A DNA stretch of 64,000 bases from Saccharospirillum sp. (GTDB lineage Bacteria > Pseudomonadota > Gammaproteobacteria > Pseudomonadales > Natronospirillaceae), in assembly GCA_022565595.1 (NCBI GenBank), contig JAIUML010000016.1, forward strand, positions 36,300 through 100,299, read 5' to 3'. How positions within the stretch are numbered: the first letter of the stretch is position 1; every line of letters begins with the position of its first letter. The position numbers were made by a program, and so were the translations under genes. Positions 18,549-29,104 of the stretch are shown piece after piece. Below the pieces are notes generated by a model that saw nothing but the letters and a program-made list of their open reading frames with translations, made no database searches and was not told where the DNA came from.

Positions 18549-19094
18549 TTAATAGTTGTAACCAAGACCCACCGTATAAGCCCAAACGCCTTCATCCTGG
18601 AAGGCGTCGCCAGCATCACTGGTGCTCTCGAAAAGGAACTGATACTCGACGCGAGAGAGGAAGTATGTTTTCGTCTGCACGTAGTATTTCAGCCCGCCTT
18701 CGAGCCCAGCGAAGGCGCTGTTGTTGACGCCATCACCATAGATGGCACCCAGACTGCCACCAACAAAAGGCCGTGCGCGATCTTCAAGGAATTGATAATT
18801 GACATAACCCCGGGTTGTACCATTCCAGAAGTCATCCCTGAGGCTTTCACCTCGAATGCTGGCGTAATTGATGCTTTGGCGGATACCAAGAACCAGGCTG
18901 CTGCTCAAGTACCAGCCCATATCGCCAGTCACGCCGAAACTGCCACTGTTGAAGTTCTGGTCACTGCTGCCCGTTCCGGAAATGGAGAATTCCCGTTCGC
19001 CCTCACGTGGACCGAACTCAGACTGTGCTGTTACTGCCATGGGCAATGCACCAAGAAGACAGAGAGCGATTGCCGTTGTGTTGACTTTGTTCAT
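18549..19094 (-). CDS. outer membrane beta-barrel protein (OmpA/OmpW-like eight-strand type)
   Basis: A 181-residue protein with a signal peptide (TAIALCLLGALPMAVTA, cleavage before QSEF). Alternating beta-strands follow (FSISGTGSSDQNF, GWYLSSSLVLGIRQSINYAS, TRGYVNYQFL, YYVQTKTYFLSRVEYQFLF), and it ends in an aromatic YTVGLGYNY, the usual outer-membrane sorting end. The size suits an eight-strand barrel. The ATG at 19094 begins the signal peptide and has AAGGAA upstream; the longer frame would bury the signal. It lies between the glucan synthase and katE, 57 bases from the latter. Confidence 0.8.
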   Translation of the reverse strand: MNKVNTTAIALCLLGALPMAVTAQSEFGPREGEREFSISGTGSSDQNFNSGSFGVTGDMGWYLSSSLVLGIRQSINYASIRGESLRDDFWNGTTRGYVNYQFLEDRARPFVGGSLGAIYGDGVNNSAFAGLEGGLKYYVQTKTYFLSRVEYQFLFESTSDAGDAFQDEGVWAYTVGLGYNY

Positions 19095-19275
19095 GAGAAG
19101 TTCCTTGCTTGTATAAATCACATTTATGTTCCGAGTTGCGCTAACAGACGCTTTGCGCGGACCGTGTCGAAGCCATTGCCAGAGCTGTCGGCCCTGGAAA
19201 ATGCATGACGTCATGATCGTTGCTGAACCGCAGCGTTGTCTGTTCGTAAGCGCACACCAGATTCTTAAAAGATCT

Positions 19276-22200
19276 CTACAGCTCTACTTCAACAAAGTGC
19301 TCCAGGTGGTCGTCTATCAATGGAATGCGATCATCGGTTTGCTCGGTACCGTCGACCATTACGTGGACTTCCTTCATCGCTAAATCGCCCGTTCTTCGAA
19401 CATTGATGTGGTACAGCGTTTCGCGAAAGCGATAATGAATTTTGTAGCCCCCCCAATCTGCAGGGATACAGGGTGCGATGCGTAAATGGTTCCTTTCCAG
19501 GTGCAATCCCAGCAAGGTTTCCACGGTCAGTCGGTACATCCACCCAGCTGCACCGGTGTACCATGTCCAGCCGCCGCGACCGGTGTGTGGAGCAACACCA
19601 TAAATGTCTGCACACATGACATAGGGTTCCACCTTGTAGTGCTCCATGGCCTCTGGAGTGCTGCCATGGTTTACCGGATTCAGCATGGCGTAGAGTTCCC
19701 AGGCGCGCTCAGAGTCACCGAGCATGGCAAATGCCATCGTCGTCCATATGGCGGCATGGGTATATTGCCCACCGTTCTCGCGTACTCCTGGAATGTAGCC
19801 TTTGATGTAGCCGGGCTCGAGGTCTGCTTTATCAAAGGGTGGGTCAAGCAACTGTATAATCTGTTTCTCTCGCCGCACCAGGCGCTGATCCACTGCGTTC
19901 ATGGCCTGGCGAGCTCTGTGCACATCGCCACCTCTGGAGATAACCGCCCAACTCTGGCTGATTGAATCAATCTGGCATTCTTCGTTACTGCTCGACCCCA
20001 GAGGCGTACCGTCATCGAAGTAAGCGCGCCGATACCAGTCTCCATCCCATGCCTGAGCTTCGATATTGTCGCGCATCTGATCCGCTCGCGCGTGGCACAA
20101 GTCGGAGAAGGCCAGGTCGTCATGGTCCCTTGCCAGACCGGCAAACAACTCCAGGTTTTCGACCAGAAACCAGGCCAGCCAGACACTTTCACCTTGCCCA
20201 TTCTTGCCAACCAGATTCATGCCATCGTTCCAGTCGCCACAGCCCATCAGTGGCAATTGATGAGCACCAACCCGTGCACTGTGCTTGAGGGCACGCACGC
20301 AATGTTCATAGAGGCTGGCCGCTTCGGAGGATCGTTGCGGTTGATCGTAGTAAGCTTCTTCTTCCACATACAGTTCGCGGCCTTCCAGGAAGTGGACCGG
20401 CTCATTGAGTACACCCGTATCACCCGTCGCTCGCACATATCGACAGGTGGCATAGGGCAGCCACAAATAGTCGTCAGAAAAATGAGTACGCACGCCCTGA
20501 CCATTGGGTGGGTGCCACCAGTGTTGTACATCGCCCTTGAGGAACTGGCGACCGGCATGACGAAGCAACTGCTCACGGGCAAGCCAGGGTGTGGCGTGGA
20601 TCAACGCCATGGTGTCCTGCAACTGGTCACGGAAACCGTAAGCTCCGCCAGACTGGTAGTAGCCGCTACGCCCCCATAGCCTGCACGACAACGTTTGGTA
20701 AACCAGCCAACCGTTAGCCAGCAGGTTCAGCGCTTTGTCCGGTGTTTCTACGTTGACTGCACCCAGAGTACGATTCCAATAATCCCAAACCCCTTCCAGC
20801 GCTTGAAGAGCCCCTGCCTGCCCACCGTATTGCTGAGTAAGATGTCGCGCTTCGTCAGCGTTAGCGGCTGCGCCCAGGATGAACACAATCTCACGCTCCT
20901 GACCAGGAGCAAGTTCGATCTGGTTCTGAATCGCGGCACAGGGATCGAGGCCAGCCCCGGTTCTGCCCGAGAGGCACTTTCGGCGCATCGCCGATGGACT
21001 GCCAAGCGAACCGTTGCGGCCAATAAATTCAGTGCGGTTGCCGCTCACCGTAGACTCGCGCTCACTGGAGTGCGCAAAAAATACCCGATTGGCGCATTCA
21101 TGACCGTAGTTATTGCGCGCCAACAAGGCACCAGTGTGCAGATCAATTTCGGTAACAATGTGCATCATGTTGGTGTGTCGCCACTCACCCAACACCAATT
21201 CCCAGTAGCCGGTCAGTGACAGACGACGTGATCGTTCTGATTGGTTACGCAGCTTGACTACCAGGAATTTTACCGGCGCATCCATGGCGACATAGGTATG
21301 GAGTTCTGAGGCGATGCCAGCCTCCAGGTGCTCGAAAACAGTGTAGCCAAAGCCGTGGCGACACAGGTAGCCCGAGCGGCCTCGGGCCGGGAGCGGCGTC
21401 GGCGACCAGAATTCGCCTGTTTCTTCATCACGGATGTAGAGTGCTTCACCACTGCTATCGGAGATAGGGTCATTGTACCAGGGGGTCAGCCGGAACTCGT
21501 GGGCATTCTCTACCCAGGTGTAGGCGCTACCGCCCTCACTCACGACCGTACCAATGTGTGGGCTGGCGATTACGTTGGCCCAGGGTGCTGGCGTGTTCTG
21601 GCCAGGTTCGAGGCTAATCACATATTCGTGACCATCCGGAGTAAAGCCACCCAGGCCATTGTTGAACACCAAATCGTGCTGCCCTAATGGCTCAATTTGC
21701 TCCAGGGCGGCCTGATGTGAGGGCACCAGCAAGTCCGACCTTCGTTCAGGCGACACACGTCTGTCGACCTGCTCAACCAGTGTCTCGGCGGTATCGCTGA
21801 AGACGATGCGGGCAACGGTTTGCAGTAACACGCGCTCGTCTTCAGAGAGTTCTTCTGCGCGTCGCACGAAGATCCCACCAGGCTTATCGACTACCTGAGC
21901 TTCAGGCCCAGCATTAATAAGCCCCATGATCTGATCCTGCAAAACCGCTCGATAGCCCGAGAAGCCCTCATTAACAATCACAAGGTCGGCGGCCAGTCCC
22001 TTCATGCGCCAGTAAGCATGTGCCTGAACCACCTGTCTGACCAGTTCGATACGGTTGACGTCACCAATCAGCAGTAGAACGATGGGCAAATCGCCCGAGA
22101 TGGCAAAGCGCCAAAGCCCGGATTGCCCCAATTGATTGCGCGAGATGATATCAGACTCTGCACGGCGCAATGGGTTAGTGTAGATGACAGAGTTGGCCAG

Positions 22201-25200
22201 GCGGCCAAAGAGTTGGGCGTCAGCTTCGGTAGCGTTGAGGTGACGCAATACCTCCTGGCTCTGAAACCAGGCCATTTCAAATGCGCGCTCGACAAAGTGG
22301 CGGTCGCAGTATTTCTCAAGCAATGCTATTGCCGCCTCTCGTGTTTCTGCCACCCCGGAGATGATCTGCACGCTTGCCGATTCATCGGGCGACAAGGTCA
22401 GGGTATTGCGGATCGCCACTATGGGGTCGAGCACGGCACCCTCAGTGTTCGACAGAGCCGCCGGTTGACTCGGGCTGTCCAGTGCCAACGGGTTGGCCGC
22501 CGTACGACCACGCCCCACGAAGCGGGCACGATCGGTTTCATAAGTCGGTTCGTCGGACACCGAGCCCGGTGCGGCCAACAAATGAAACATCCAGGGTACC
22601 TGTTCGCCCGGCGTGCGTGGACGCCGAGTGCAAAGTATGGCCTGCTGGCCGGGGAGGATCTCGGTCTGTACAAACAGATTGCTGAACGAACGATGTGCCA
22701 GGTCGTCCGTCAATGGTGCCAATACCACTTCTGCAAAGCTCGTTACTTCGATGTGTCGAGTGCGCGAAGACTGGTTGGTGAGCATGACACGACGAATTTC
22801 GACATCGTCCTCTGGAGACACGCTGATCTCGGTGTGAGTTTCTATCGCGTAGTCGCGCCGCCGGTATTCTGCACGAGCCTGTACAAATATTGCCTCGTAA
22901 TGGTCTGCCTTGCGAAGGGTCGGTTGGTGAGCCGCCGACCAGTAGTTACCGTTGTCACGATCGCGCAGGTAGATAAAGGTGCCCCAGCCATCTGAAGTGG
23001 CGTCTTCACGCCAGCGAGTAATGGCGAGATTGCGCCAACGGCTAGCGCTACCACCTGCATGGGTCGCCATAACATGATAATGACCGTTCGACAGCAGATG
23101 AACCTCAGGGAGACGCGTACAAGGGTCGGTAAAGACGCGCATGATCTCGCCAACCTCTGAACTCGGTGGGCTGGAGGAGGCGCTGACCTCGGCTGCATGC
23201 GGATAGAGGGTATCCCCTTTTTTGGGCACTCGCTCTTGCAGCAGCAGTTCAGTGGCCCGTACCAGTGGATCGGATAGGAAGCGGCGCTGCATCGGTTGAT
23301 CCAATAGTACATGCGCGAAAGACAGCAGACTCATGCCCAGATGGTGCACCATGAAGTTCTGAACGATGGCGTGCGACTTACCTCTGGGCACGCGCGTGGG
23401 AGTGTAATCAATGGCTTCATAGAAACCGTACTCGCCCAGAAAGCCCAGATCGGCCATTTGCTGCAGGTTGCGGCAGGCTTCCTGTGGCATAACCATCAGC
23501 GCAAGGGCGCTGGCATAAGGTGCGATTACCAGATCTTCGCCCAGTCCTCTTTTGAAGCCGAGACCGGGAACGCCGAAAGCCCGGTACTGGTATACCAGGT
23601 TGAGGTCTGTGGCGTTGTAGCAGGACTCCGAAATGCCCCAGGGCACGGCACGCTGTCGGCCGTATTCGATTTGGCGCGAAACGGCAGCCTTGCAGGTCTG
23701 TGCCAACAGCGTATTGGTGTAGCTTGGCATGATCAACTGCGGCATCAGGTACTCAAACATGGAGCCACTCCATGAAATCAGACTCAGGTCACCGCCCTGG
23801 CTGGTCAGGAGGCGACCGAGCGCGAACCAATGCTTCTGTGGAAGTTGCCCTTGAGCGATCAGCAGGAAGCTCGCCAGACGCGCTTCCGATGCCAAAAGAT
23901 CGTAGCAGGCTGGATCACGACGCCGTTCACTGACGTCGTAACCGATGCTCAGCAAACAACTTTCACAATCGTAGAGAAAGTGAAAATCCATTTTCGCCAA
24001 AAGGCGACAACGACCAATCAACTCGTCAATGAGCTCGAATTGCGCTCGTGCGCCCTCGCCGCCTGCTGCGCTTGCCAGTTCTGCCCGTGTCGGGAGCGCA
24101 CTGCCTTGCCATGACTCGGATACCAATGAGCCCAGTTCATCGCGAAGCGAACGGAATTGCTGGTCAAATGCTTGCGTCCAATAATAGAGTTCACCCTCCT
24201 GGTCGATGTCCTTCGGCAAAGAGGTACAGATTTCGCCCCCGGTGACGTCAATCTGCTCGAGAACTCTTAAGGCACCAACCAGGCTTTGTGGCGGGCCTTC
24301 ACGTCTGAATGCTCGAAGTGTCCCTTGTAACCTTCGAATGTCCTCAGCCAGTGTGCGACAGGGTGAGGTGATCAGCAGTTCAGAAATAATGTTCAGGGTA
24401 TCTTCCAGGCCTTGTACCGCACTGAATAGAAAAACCGGTCTGCTTTTCATCTCGGCCAGGCCTGCCTCAAGTGTCAGCAGGCTACCCACCAGGTTGCCGC
24501 TATCCACCGAGGAGACATATGACGGATGAAGGGGTTGCAGTGTATGGGTGTCGTACCAGTTTAAAAAGTGCCCATGGTAGCGTTCCAGCTTTTCCATTGA
24601 CGTGAAGGTTTTATTGATTCGCTGCAAAGACTCCCCTACCGTAAGATACCCGAAATCAACAGCGGCCAGGTCGGCAAGCAGCGACATGCCAATGTTGGTC
24701 GGTGAGGTTCGGGAAGCGATAACTGGCTCTGGATTGACCTGAAAGTTGTCCGGCGGCAACCAGTTATCATTCGGACCGACGAAGTCCGTGAAATAGCGCC
24801 AGGTACGACGGGCCGAGGTACGCAGGAACAGTCGTTGTTCGATGCTCAAACCCGGTGTTGGAGGGGCCAGAGGTTTGCTGATCCACCACCCAATCGCCGG
24901 CGACACTAGCCACAGCAATAAAATGGGCGCGGCACTAACCAGAGTTACCGGTGGGCTCCCTGGAATAACCAGAGCAGCGCTGACCACTAACGCTAGTGCT
25001 GGTGCAAACCACATTTCCCGAAGAAAGTCAGGCAGCGAGGTACAGGCATTGCGGCGTGCGTAGCCAGGCAACTGCCAGAGCAACAAACCACGTCGCGTAA
25101 ACGGCATGCGTAAAGCGGAATGCCAAATGGCTCCCATGACAATACGCGTGTCGTAAGGCAGAAAAACCAGAGCCAACAAGGCGAGGGCCAGGGGGCGGCT

Positions 25201-27978
25201 CGCCGATTGAGCGGTGAGGCTCAGGTGCATCAGCCAGTCGCATTCTTGTGGTTTGCGAATCAACTCAACCAGTGCAGATACCAAAGCAGGTAGAAACAAG
25301 ACCGCCAGGACCAGAAAAAGCCAGATCCAAACGAACACCGGGCTTGCCAGCCAACCTATGATCAGCAGAGAATTCAAGGCTGGAGACACCAGGCTGCGTC
25401 TGAGGTTGTCAAAAATTTTCCATCGAGACAAAGCCGAGAGTGGATTCGTTCGCCACCTCGAATGATCGCCTTTGTCGGTATCGGGCCCTGGTACACGTGG
25501 TAACAACCAGCCAGCGATCTGCCAGTCGCCACGTATCCAGCGATGCCGCCTGCTGGACTCTGCGGCGATACTGGCCGGTAGCTCCTCAATCAGGTCAACA
25601 TCAGTCACCAGGGCTGATCGGGCAAAACCACTTTCCAGCAGGTCATGGCTCAGGATGAGATTTTCGGGAAAGCGACCATCGACAGCCTGGCGAAACGCAT
25701 CGACGTCATAGATTCCCTTGCCGATAAAAGATCCTTCACCAAACACATCCTGGTAGACATCCGATACCTCGCGCGTGTATGGGTCAAGGCCAGAATCACC
25801 AGCATAGAGCCTGGTGAAAGGTGATTGACTCGCGCTGGTCAGGCTGATGGAAGCGCGAGGTTGGAGGATTGCGTAACCTTCAACAACTCGTCCCTTTTCG
25901 GCATCAAAGACTGGTCGATTGAGTGGGTGCGCCAGATTACCAACCAGGGTGCGTGCGGCGTCACGCGGTAATTGAGTATCGGTATCCAGAGTAATGACGT
26001 ACTGAATTGTCGAAAGGAGAGTCTCATCACCGACGATGTCAGAAAAGGCATTGAGTGCCTGACCTCTTAATCGGGCATTGAACTGTTCCAGTTTACCGCG
26101 CTTACGCTCATAGCCCATCCATACTCGATCAATCGGATTCCACAGCCTGGGCCGGTGAAACAGGAAAAATACAGAGTGTCGATCATCGCTGTAGGTTCGA
26201 TTGAGTGCCTCCACGGCAGAACGCGCGTATGCAAGCAAGGCTGCATCCTGGGGTAACTGTTGCTCAGATGCGTCTCGAAAATCTGTCAACAAGGCGAAAA
26301 ACAGGTTGGGATCGCGATTGCCAAGGTAGCGAATTTCCTGGGCCTCCAGCAATGCATCAACCTCCTGCTCACTGCTCAGCAAGGTAGGCACAATCACCAT
26401 CGTTCGGTGAGCGGCTGGAATGCCAACGGAGAAATCCAGCCTTGGCAAGACACGTGGTGGCAACAACTGGGTAATCGCCAGATTTACCAGCGCCAGTGCC
26501 AACGCCGATGAGGCCAGCAAACTGGTGACCGAAAAAAACCAGAATCGCCAGTCATTCAGTGCGAGTCCATTAAAGGCATACAGCGCTGCAAACGTCATGA
26601 TCAAGGTTAAAGACAGAATAAACCCGAGGTAAAGGTGCAGTTGGTAAGGCTGGGTCGTACGTTTTACTCGAGTTTTTAGCGGTGGCTGGCCCTCGACTGC
26701 GCGTTCCAGAGTCGGCCTTCCCCGGTCAACAAGGTAGTACCCAACATGGGCTCTGCGGTCATTCAGTCCGTGATGATCAGCGGCAGCCTGAGCCAGCAAG
26801 ATGGCCTGGCGTGCCACCGCCAGCTCGCTCTGGCTGCTGCTCCGCGCTACATCCTCTATGACATGCCGGTAACGGTCGCGAGTGGCGAAATCCTGATTGG
26901 CATGCATGCCTGCAGGGTCTTCGCATAGCGCCTTTTCGACGACACTCAATGACTCAACATAGAGCGTCCAGTCCTTGGTGCCAATAAAACGCAGGCTACC
27001 GATGCTGTTCGCGATAGAAATCTGATTGGTAGCGTCAGTTCGCCCGGCCGCCTCAGATAACTTCGTTGCGGTTACGCCCTGCTCGATCAGCTTCTGTTCA
27101 ACCCAGGTTTGCACAAATGCCATGGCTGGCCCCTGAGCCTGAAGCCGATCGTAAAACTCTTCGACAAAGGGTGCGGTCAGGGGTACATCCGCCTGGGCAA
27201 ACTCCGCCAGCAACTGGATCAACTGCTTCGGATCGCTCTCAACGGCAGCGAGCATGCGGTCTGCCCAACTGATGGCCGCATCGCGTTCCTCACGCTTCTG
27301 AGCAATACGTACGGCAACGCGACGTAAATTCTCCAGTAGCGCCAACTTCAACATAATTGGAAAGGCCCACAATTCGCCCAGCTTCAAAGGCTCCACGGTC
27401 TGATAAGCTGCCAGAAACTGAGTGGCATTGTCGTTGTCCACGCGACCGTCCATGTGCGAAATCAACTCCAACGAGAGGTCGTATATGCGAGGCAGCCCAG
27501 CTGACTGACCATTGGCTAATCGCGGCAACTGCCGACTGTAGCCGCGCGGGAGATGGCGACGGGCCTGGCTTATCTGTTGCTCAATAAGGTAAAAGTTGTC
27601 CAGCAACCAGGATTCGGTGGGTACTATTCTTTGCCCCGCAGTCGAAGCAGCAGTAACGACCTCATAGGCCGCCAACAGGACACGAGCATTTTCCGCCAGT
27701 CGTGGCAGTAATCTATCTACCCCCGAACGTAGCTCGATACGGTGCTGATCGCCAAGATGAACCCCATGGCGTTTCAGTTGTTCAATGCTGAACAACTCCG
27801 AGCGCAACAGTTCTGTGCCCTGATCATGGTTCAGCTCATTCCGCTTGCGGCCGGTAAATACGAATGTGTTGATGGCTATCGCTCCTTGCTGATCCAGGCT
27901 TTCATGTTCTACCTCAGATCGTCTACCTGTCTGTGCGAAAACGCACTTATCAGTGTGCCATCGCACCGACACAGCCAT
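19276..27978 (-). CDS. cyclic beta-1,2-glucan synthase (NdvB/Cgs type, GT84-GH94)
   Basis: A giant 2900-residue inner-membrane enzyme. In rhizobia and Brucella such proteins build and cyclise osmoregulated periplasmic beta-1,2-glucans from UDP-glucose. Two helices lie near residues 446-505. The glucosyltransferase domain follows, with ITLDTDTQLPRDA (about 665) and HDLLESGFAR...RRHRWIRGDWQIAGW (about 780-815). More helices come at about 850-1060. The C-terminal half is GH94-like, with AYGFRDQLQDTM (about 2445) and the acid motif GCGDWNDGMNLVG (about 2580). Length matches the family (about 2800-2900). AAAGG precedes the ATG at 27978. A role in envelope or osmotic stress is inferred from the neighbours. 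Confidence 0.92.
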   Translation of the reverse strand: MAVSVRWHTDKCVFAQTGRRSEVEHESLDQQGAIAINTFVFTGRKRNELNHDQGTELLRSELFSIEQLKRHGVHLGDQHRIELRSGVDRLLPRLAENARVLLAAYEVVTAASTAGQRIVPTESWLLDNFYLIEQQISQARRHLPRGYSRQLPRLANGQSAGLPRIYDLSLELISHMDGRVDNDNATQFLAAYQTVEPLKLGELWAFPIMLKLALLENLRRVAVRIAQKREERDAAISWADRMLAAVESDPKQLIQLLAEFAQADVPLTAPFVEEFYDRLQAQGPAMAFVQTWVEQKLIEQGVTATKLSEAAGRTDATNQISIANSIGSLRFIGTKDWTLYVESLSVVEKALCEDPAGMHANQDFATRDRYRHVIEDVARSSSQSELAVARQAILLAQAAADHHGLNDRRAHVGYYLVDRGRPTLERAVEGQPPLKTRVKRTTQPYQLHLYLGFILSLTLIMTFAALYAFNGLALNDWRFWFFSVTSLLASSALALALVNLAITQLLPPRVLPRLDFSVGIPAAHRTMVIVPTLLSSEQEVDALLEAQEIRYLGNRDPNLFFALLTDFRDASEQQLPQDAALLAYARSAVEALNRTYSDDRHSVFFLFHRPRLWNPIDRVWMGYERKRGKLEQFNARLRGQALNAFSDIVGDETLLSTIQYVITLDTDTQLPRDAARTLVGNLAHPLNRPVFDAEKGRVVEGYAILQPRASISLTSASQSPFTRLYAGDSGLDPYTREVSDVYQDVFGEGSFIGKGIYDVDAFRQAVDGRFPENLILSHDLLESGFARSALVTDVDLIEELPASIAAESSRRHRWIRGDWQIAGWLLPRVPGPDTDKGDHSRWRTNPLSALSRWKIFDNLRRSLVSPALNSLLIIGWLASPVFVWIWLFLVLAVLFLPALVSALVELIRKPQECDWLMHLSLTAQSASRPLALALLALVFLPYDTRIVMGAIWHSALRMPFTRRGLLLWQLPGYARRNACTSLPDFLREMWFAPALALVVSAALVIPGSPPVTLVSAAPILLLWLVSPAIGWWISKPLAPPTPGLSIEQRLFLRTSARRTWRYFTDFVGPNDNWLPPDNFQVNPEPVIASRTSPTNIGMSLLADLAAVDFGYLTVGESLQRINKTFTSMEKLERYHGHFLNWYDTHTLQPLHPSYVSSVDSGNLVGSLLTLEAGLAEMKSRPVFLFSAVQGLEDTLNIISELLITSPCRTLAEDIRRLQGTLRAFRREGPPQSLVGALRVLEQIDVTGGEICTSLPKDIDQEGELYYWTQAFDQQFRSLRDELGSLVSESWQGSALPTRAELASAAGGEGARAQFELIDELIGRCRLLAKMDFHFLYDCESCLLSIGYDVSERRRDPACYDLLASEARLASFLLIAQGQLPQKHWFALGRLLTSQGGDLSLISWSGSMFEYLMPQLIMPSYTNTLLAQTCKAAVSRQIEYGRQRAVPWGISESCYNATDLNLVYQYRAFGVPGLGFKRGLGEDLVIAPYASALALMVMPQEACRNLQQMADLGFLGEYGFYEAIDYTPTRVPRGKSHAIVQNFMVHHLGMSLLSFAHVLLDQPMQRRFLSDPLVRATELLLQERVPKKGDTLYPHAAEVSASSSPPSSEVGEIMRVFTDPCTRLPEVHLLSNGHYHVMATHAGGSASRWRNLAITRWREDATSDGWGTFIYLRDRDNGNYWSAAHQPTLRKADHYEAIFVQARAEYRRRDYAIETHTEISVSPEDDVEIRRVMLTNQSSRTRHIEVTSFAEVVLAPLTDDLAHRSFSNLFVQTEILPGQQAILCTRRPRTPGEQVPWMFHLLAAPGSVSDEPTYETDRARFVGRGRTAANPLALDSPSQPAALSNTEGAVLDPIVAIRNTLTLSPDESASVQIISGVAETREAAIALLEKYCDRHFVERAFEMAWFQSQEVLRHLNATEADAQLFGRLANSVIYTNPLRRAESDIISRNQLGQSGLWRFAISGDLPIVLLLIGDVNRIELVRQVVQAHAYWRMKGLAADLVIVNEGFSGYRAVLQDQIMGLINAGPEAQVVDKPGGIFVRRAEELSEDERVLLQTVARIVFSDTAETLVEQVDRRVSPERRSDLLVPSHQAALEQIEPLGQHDLVFNNGLGGFTPDGHEYVISLEPGQNTPAPWANVIASPHIGTVVSEGGSAYTWVENAHEFRLTPWYNDPISDSSGEALYIRDEETGEFWSPTPLPARGRSGYLCRHGFGYTVFEHLEAGIASELHTYVAMDAPVKFLVVKLRNQSERSRRLSLTGYWELVLGEWRHTNMMHIVTEIDLHTGALLARNNYGHECANRVFFAHSSERESTVSGNRTEFIGRNGSLGSPSAMRRKCLSGRTGAGLDPCAAIQNQIELAPGQEREIVFILGAAANADEARHLTQQYGGQAGALQALEGVWDYWNRTLGAVNVETPDKALNLLANGWLVYQTLSCRLWGRSGYYQSGGAYGFRDQLQDTMALIHATPWLAREQLLRHAGRQFLKGDVQHWWHPPNGQGVRTHFSDDYLWLPYATCRYVRATGDTGVLNEPVHFLEGRELYVEEEAYYDQPQRSSEAASLYEHCVRALKHSARVGAHQLPLMGCGDWNDGMNLVGKNGQGESVWLAWFLVENLELFAGLARDHDDLAFSDLCHARADQMRDNIEAQAWDGDWYRRAYFDDGTPLGSSSNEECQIDSISQSWAVISRGGDVHRARQAMNAVDQRLVRREKQIIQLLDPPFDKADLEPGYIKGYIPGVRENGGQYTHAAIWTTMAFAMLGDSERAWELYAMLNPVNHGSTPEAMEHYKVEPYVMCADIYGVAPHTGRGGWTWYTGAAGWMYRLTVETLLGLHLERNHLRIAPCIPADWGGYKIHYRFRETLYHINVRRTGDLAMKEVHVMVDGTEQTDDRIPLIDDHLEHFVEVEL

Positions 27979-27996
27979 CGTTACCTTTCATACTGA

Positions 27997-28545
27997 ATGG
28001 AACATGAGGTCGCAGATGAACTGAAAAACCGTTCTCCGATGCTTAAAAACACCCGGAGGTACAAGCATGAGGGAGACGGATCGCGGAATGGCTCGCAAGC
28101 GCGGGGCCAAGCTCCGCGTCGCGGAGATATCTTTAACGATGAGTGTGGCCCTTGCAGCCGGCCTGGGCCTGGAACCTTTGCGCTTGAAGCGCGCGCGGAC
28201 AGCTCAACCGCCCACGAGATGCTGGTCCACCTCGAAGTAGTGCTAGCGGAAATCGTTGACCGCGGCTTACCGCGCCTACACGATGAAGACCAAAACAGAC
28301 GCCGAATATACGACGGGGCCGGCTGGGACGCCGTCGATCTTGTACAGTTGTGTGTGGAGCGACTACGAGAACCTGCCGTGCGCGATCCGGAAACAACCCG
28401 CCATCTGTTGCAAATGCTCCGCCGAGTGGGAGAGGTCGCCAAGAACCGAGAGGCAACGGCCGTCGTTGACGAGATAGAACAACAGGTGGAGAAAGTCCTT
28501 TCGCTAGCGAAAAAAGACAGAATGCTATCCAGAAACTGCGAGTGA
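27997..28545 (+). CDS. doubtful hypothetical protein, possibly a gene remnant
   Basis: A 182-residue frame in a locally very GC-rich stretch. The first 75 residues are compositionally odd (RNGSQARGQAPRRGDIF, CGPCSRPGPG) and do not look like a real protein. From about residue 75 it becomes plausibly helical (VHLEVVLAEIVDRGL, DAVDLVQLCVERLREP, HLLQMLRRVGEVAKN). That part faintly resembles the C-terminal end of DUF2254 membrane proteins. A competing short frame starts at 28067 with GGAGG upstream and runs about 60 residues. Either one may be real, or both may be remnants of a decayed gene. Confidence 0.3.
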   Translation: MEHEVADELKNRSPMLKNTRRYKHEGDGSRNGSQARGQAPRRGDIFNDECGPCSRPGPGTFALEARADSSTAHEMLVHLEVVLAEIVDRGLPRLHDEDQNRRRIYDGAGWDAVDLVQLCVERLREPAVRDPETTRHLLQMLRRVGEVAKNREATAVVDEIEQQVEKVLSLAKKDRMLSRNCE

Positions 28546-29104
28546 CCGGGCGCAGGAAAACCATGCTGTGGACTGTTGAGTTCACAATGCTGATTACCAT
28601 CTGGTGGAAGTGAGGGCTTACACTTGATGTATCTGCTTGCTATAGCAGTGGCCGAATCAAAAATTGACCTTGCGGCCTTCTTCTTTATACCCGACAGGCC
28701 ATAAATCCAGGCTCTGATTGCCGCTCGTGGTCGAAACGCTCGCGTTCGTATCCGCTTGCCTGGGCCGCATACGGATTCGGCTAAAGCCAGGATCTCCTCC
28801 AGGTCTGAATGGGGCCAACTGCTGAAAGAAGGTTCCGAAATCCGCCTTTATCACCCGACCCTTGAACGAAACGCTCGTCGAGATAATGTTGCGCCCGATA
28901 AAGTCCCATCTTTGAGCAAATACGGCTGATGGGCTTCATGGCGTTTCCACATTCGATGTTTGCCGGGAAAAAAGGCGTAACTTTGGTTGGACAACGCACA
29001 GACCAGACTCAGAGCTTAAATTATTCTTATAACTCACCCTGCATCTACTGGAATTCACGGTAAGAGGCAGAGACCTAATGCTGTAATCATCAGGAGATCA
29101 ACTC
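28546..29104. other. 559-base stretch without a convincing gene
   Basis: Two overlapping minus frames (28657-28854 and 28781-28999) are open but have no ribosome binding site and no recognisable motif. The part from about 28660 to 28860 is GC-rich, then composition drops towards 29000. The last 100 bases should contain the promoter of the csbD-PRC unit. It may hold remains of inserted or decayed DNA. Confidence 0.4.

Noticed and set aside
19205..19214. Palindrome ATGACGTCAT between the outer membrane protein and the glucan synthase genes
   Set aside because: A perfect ten-base palindrome, but lone, not placed near a recognisable promoter, and no regulator can be named.
28133..28600. 155-residue minus frame in the GC-rich patch
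   Set aside because: Arg/Pro/Gly-rich antisense-like composition, no ribosome binding site.
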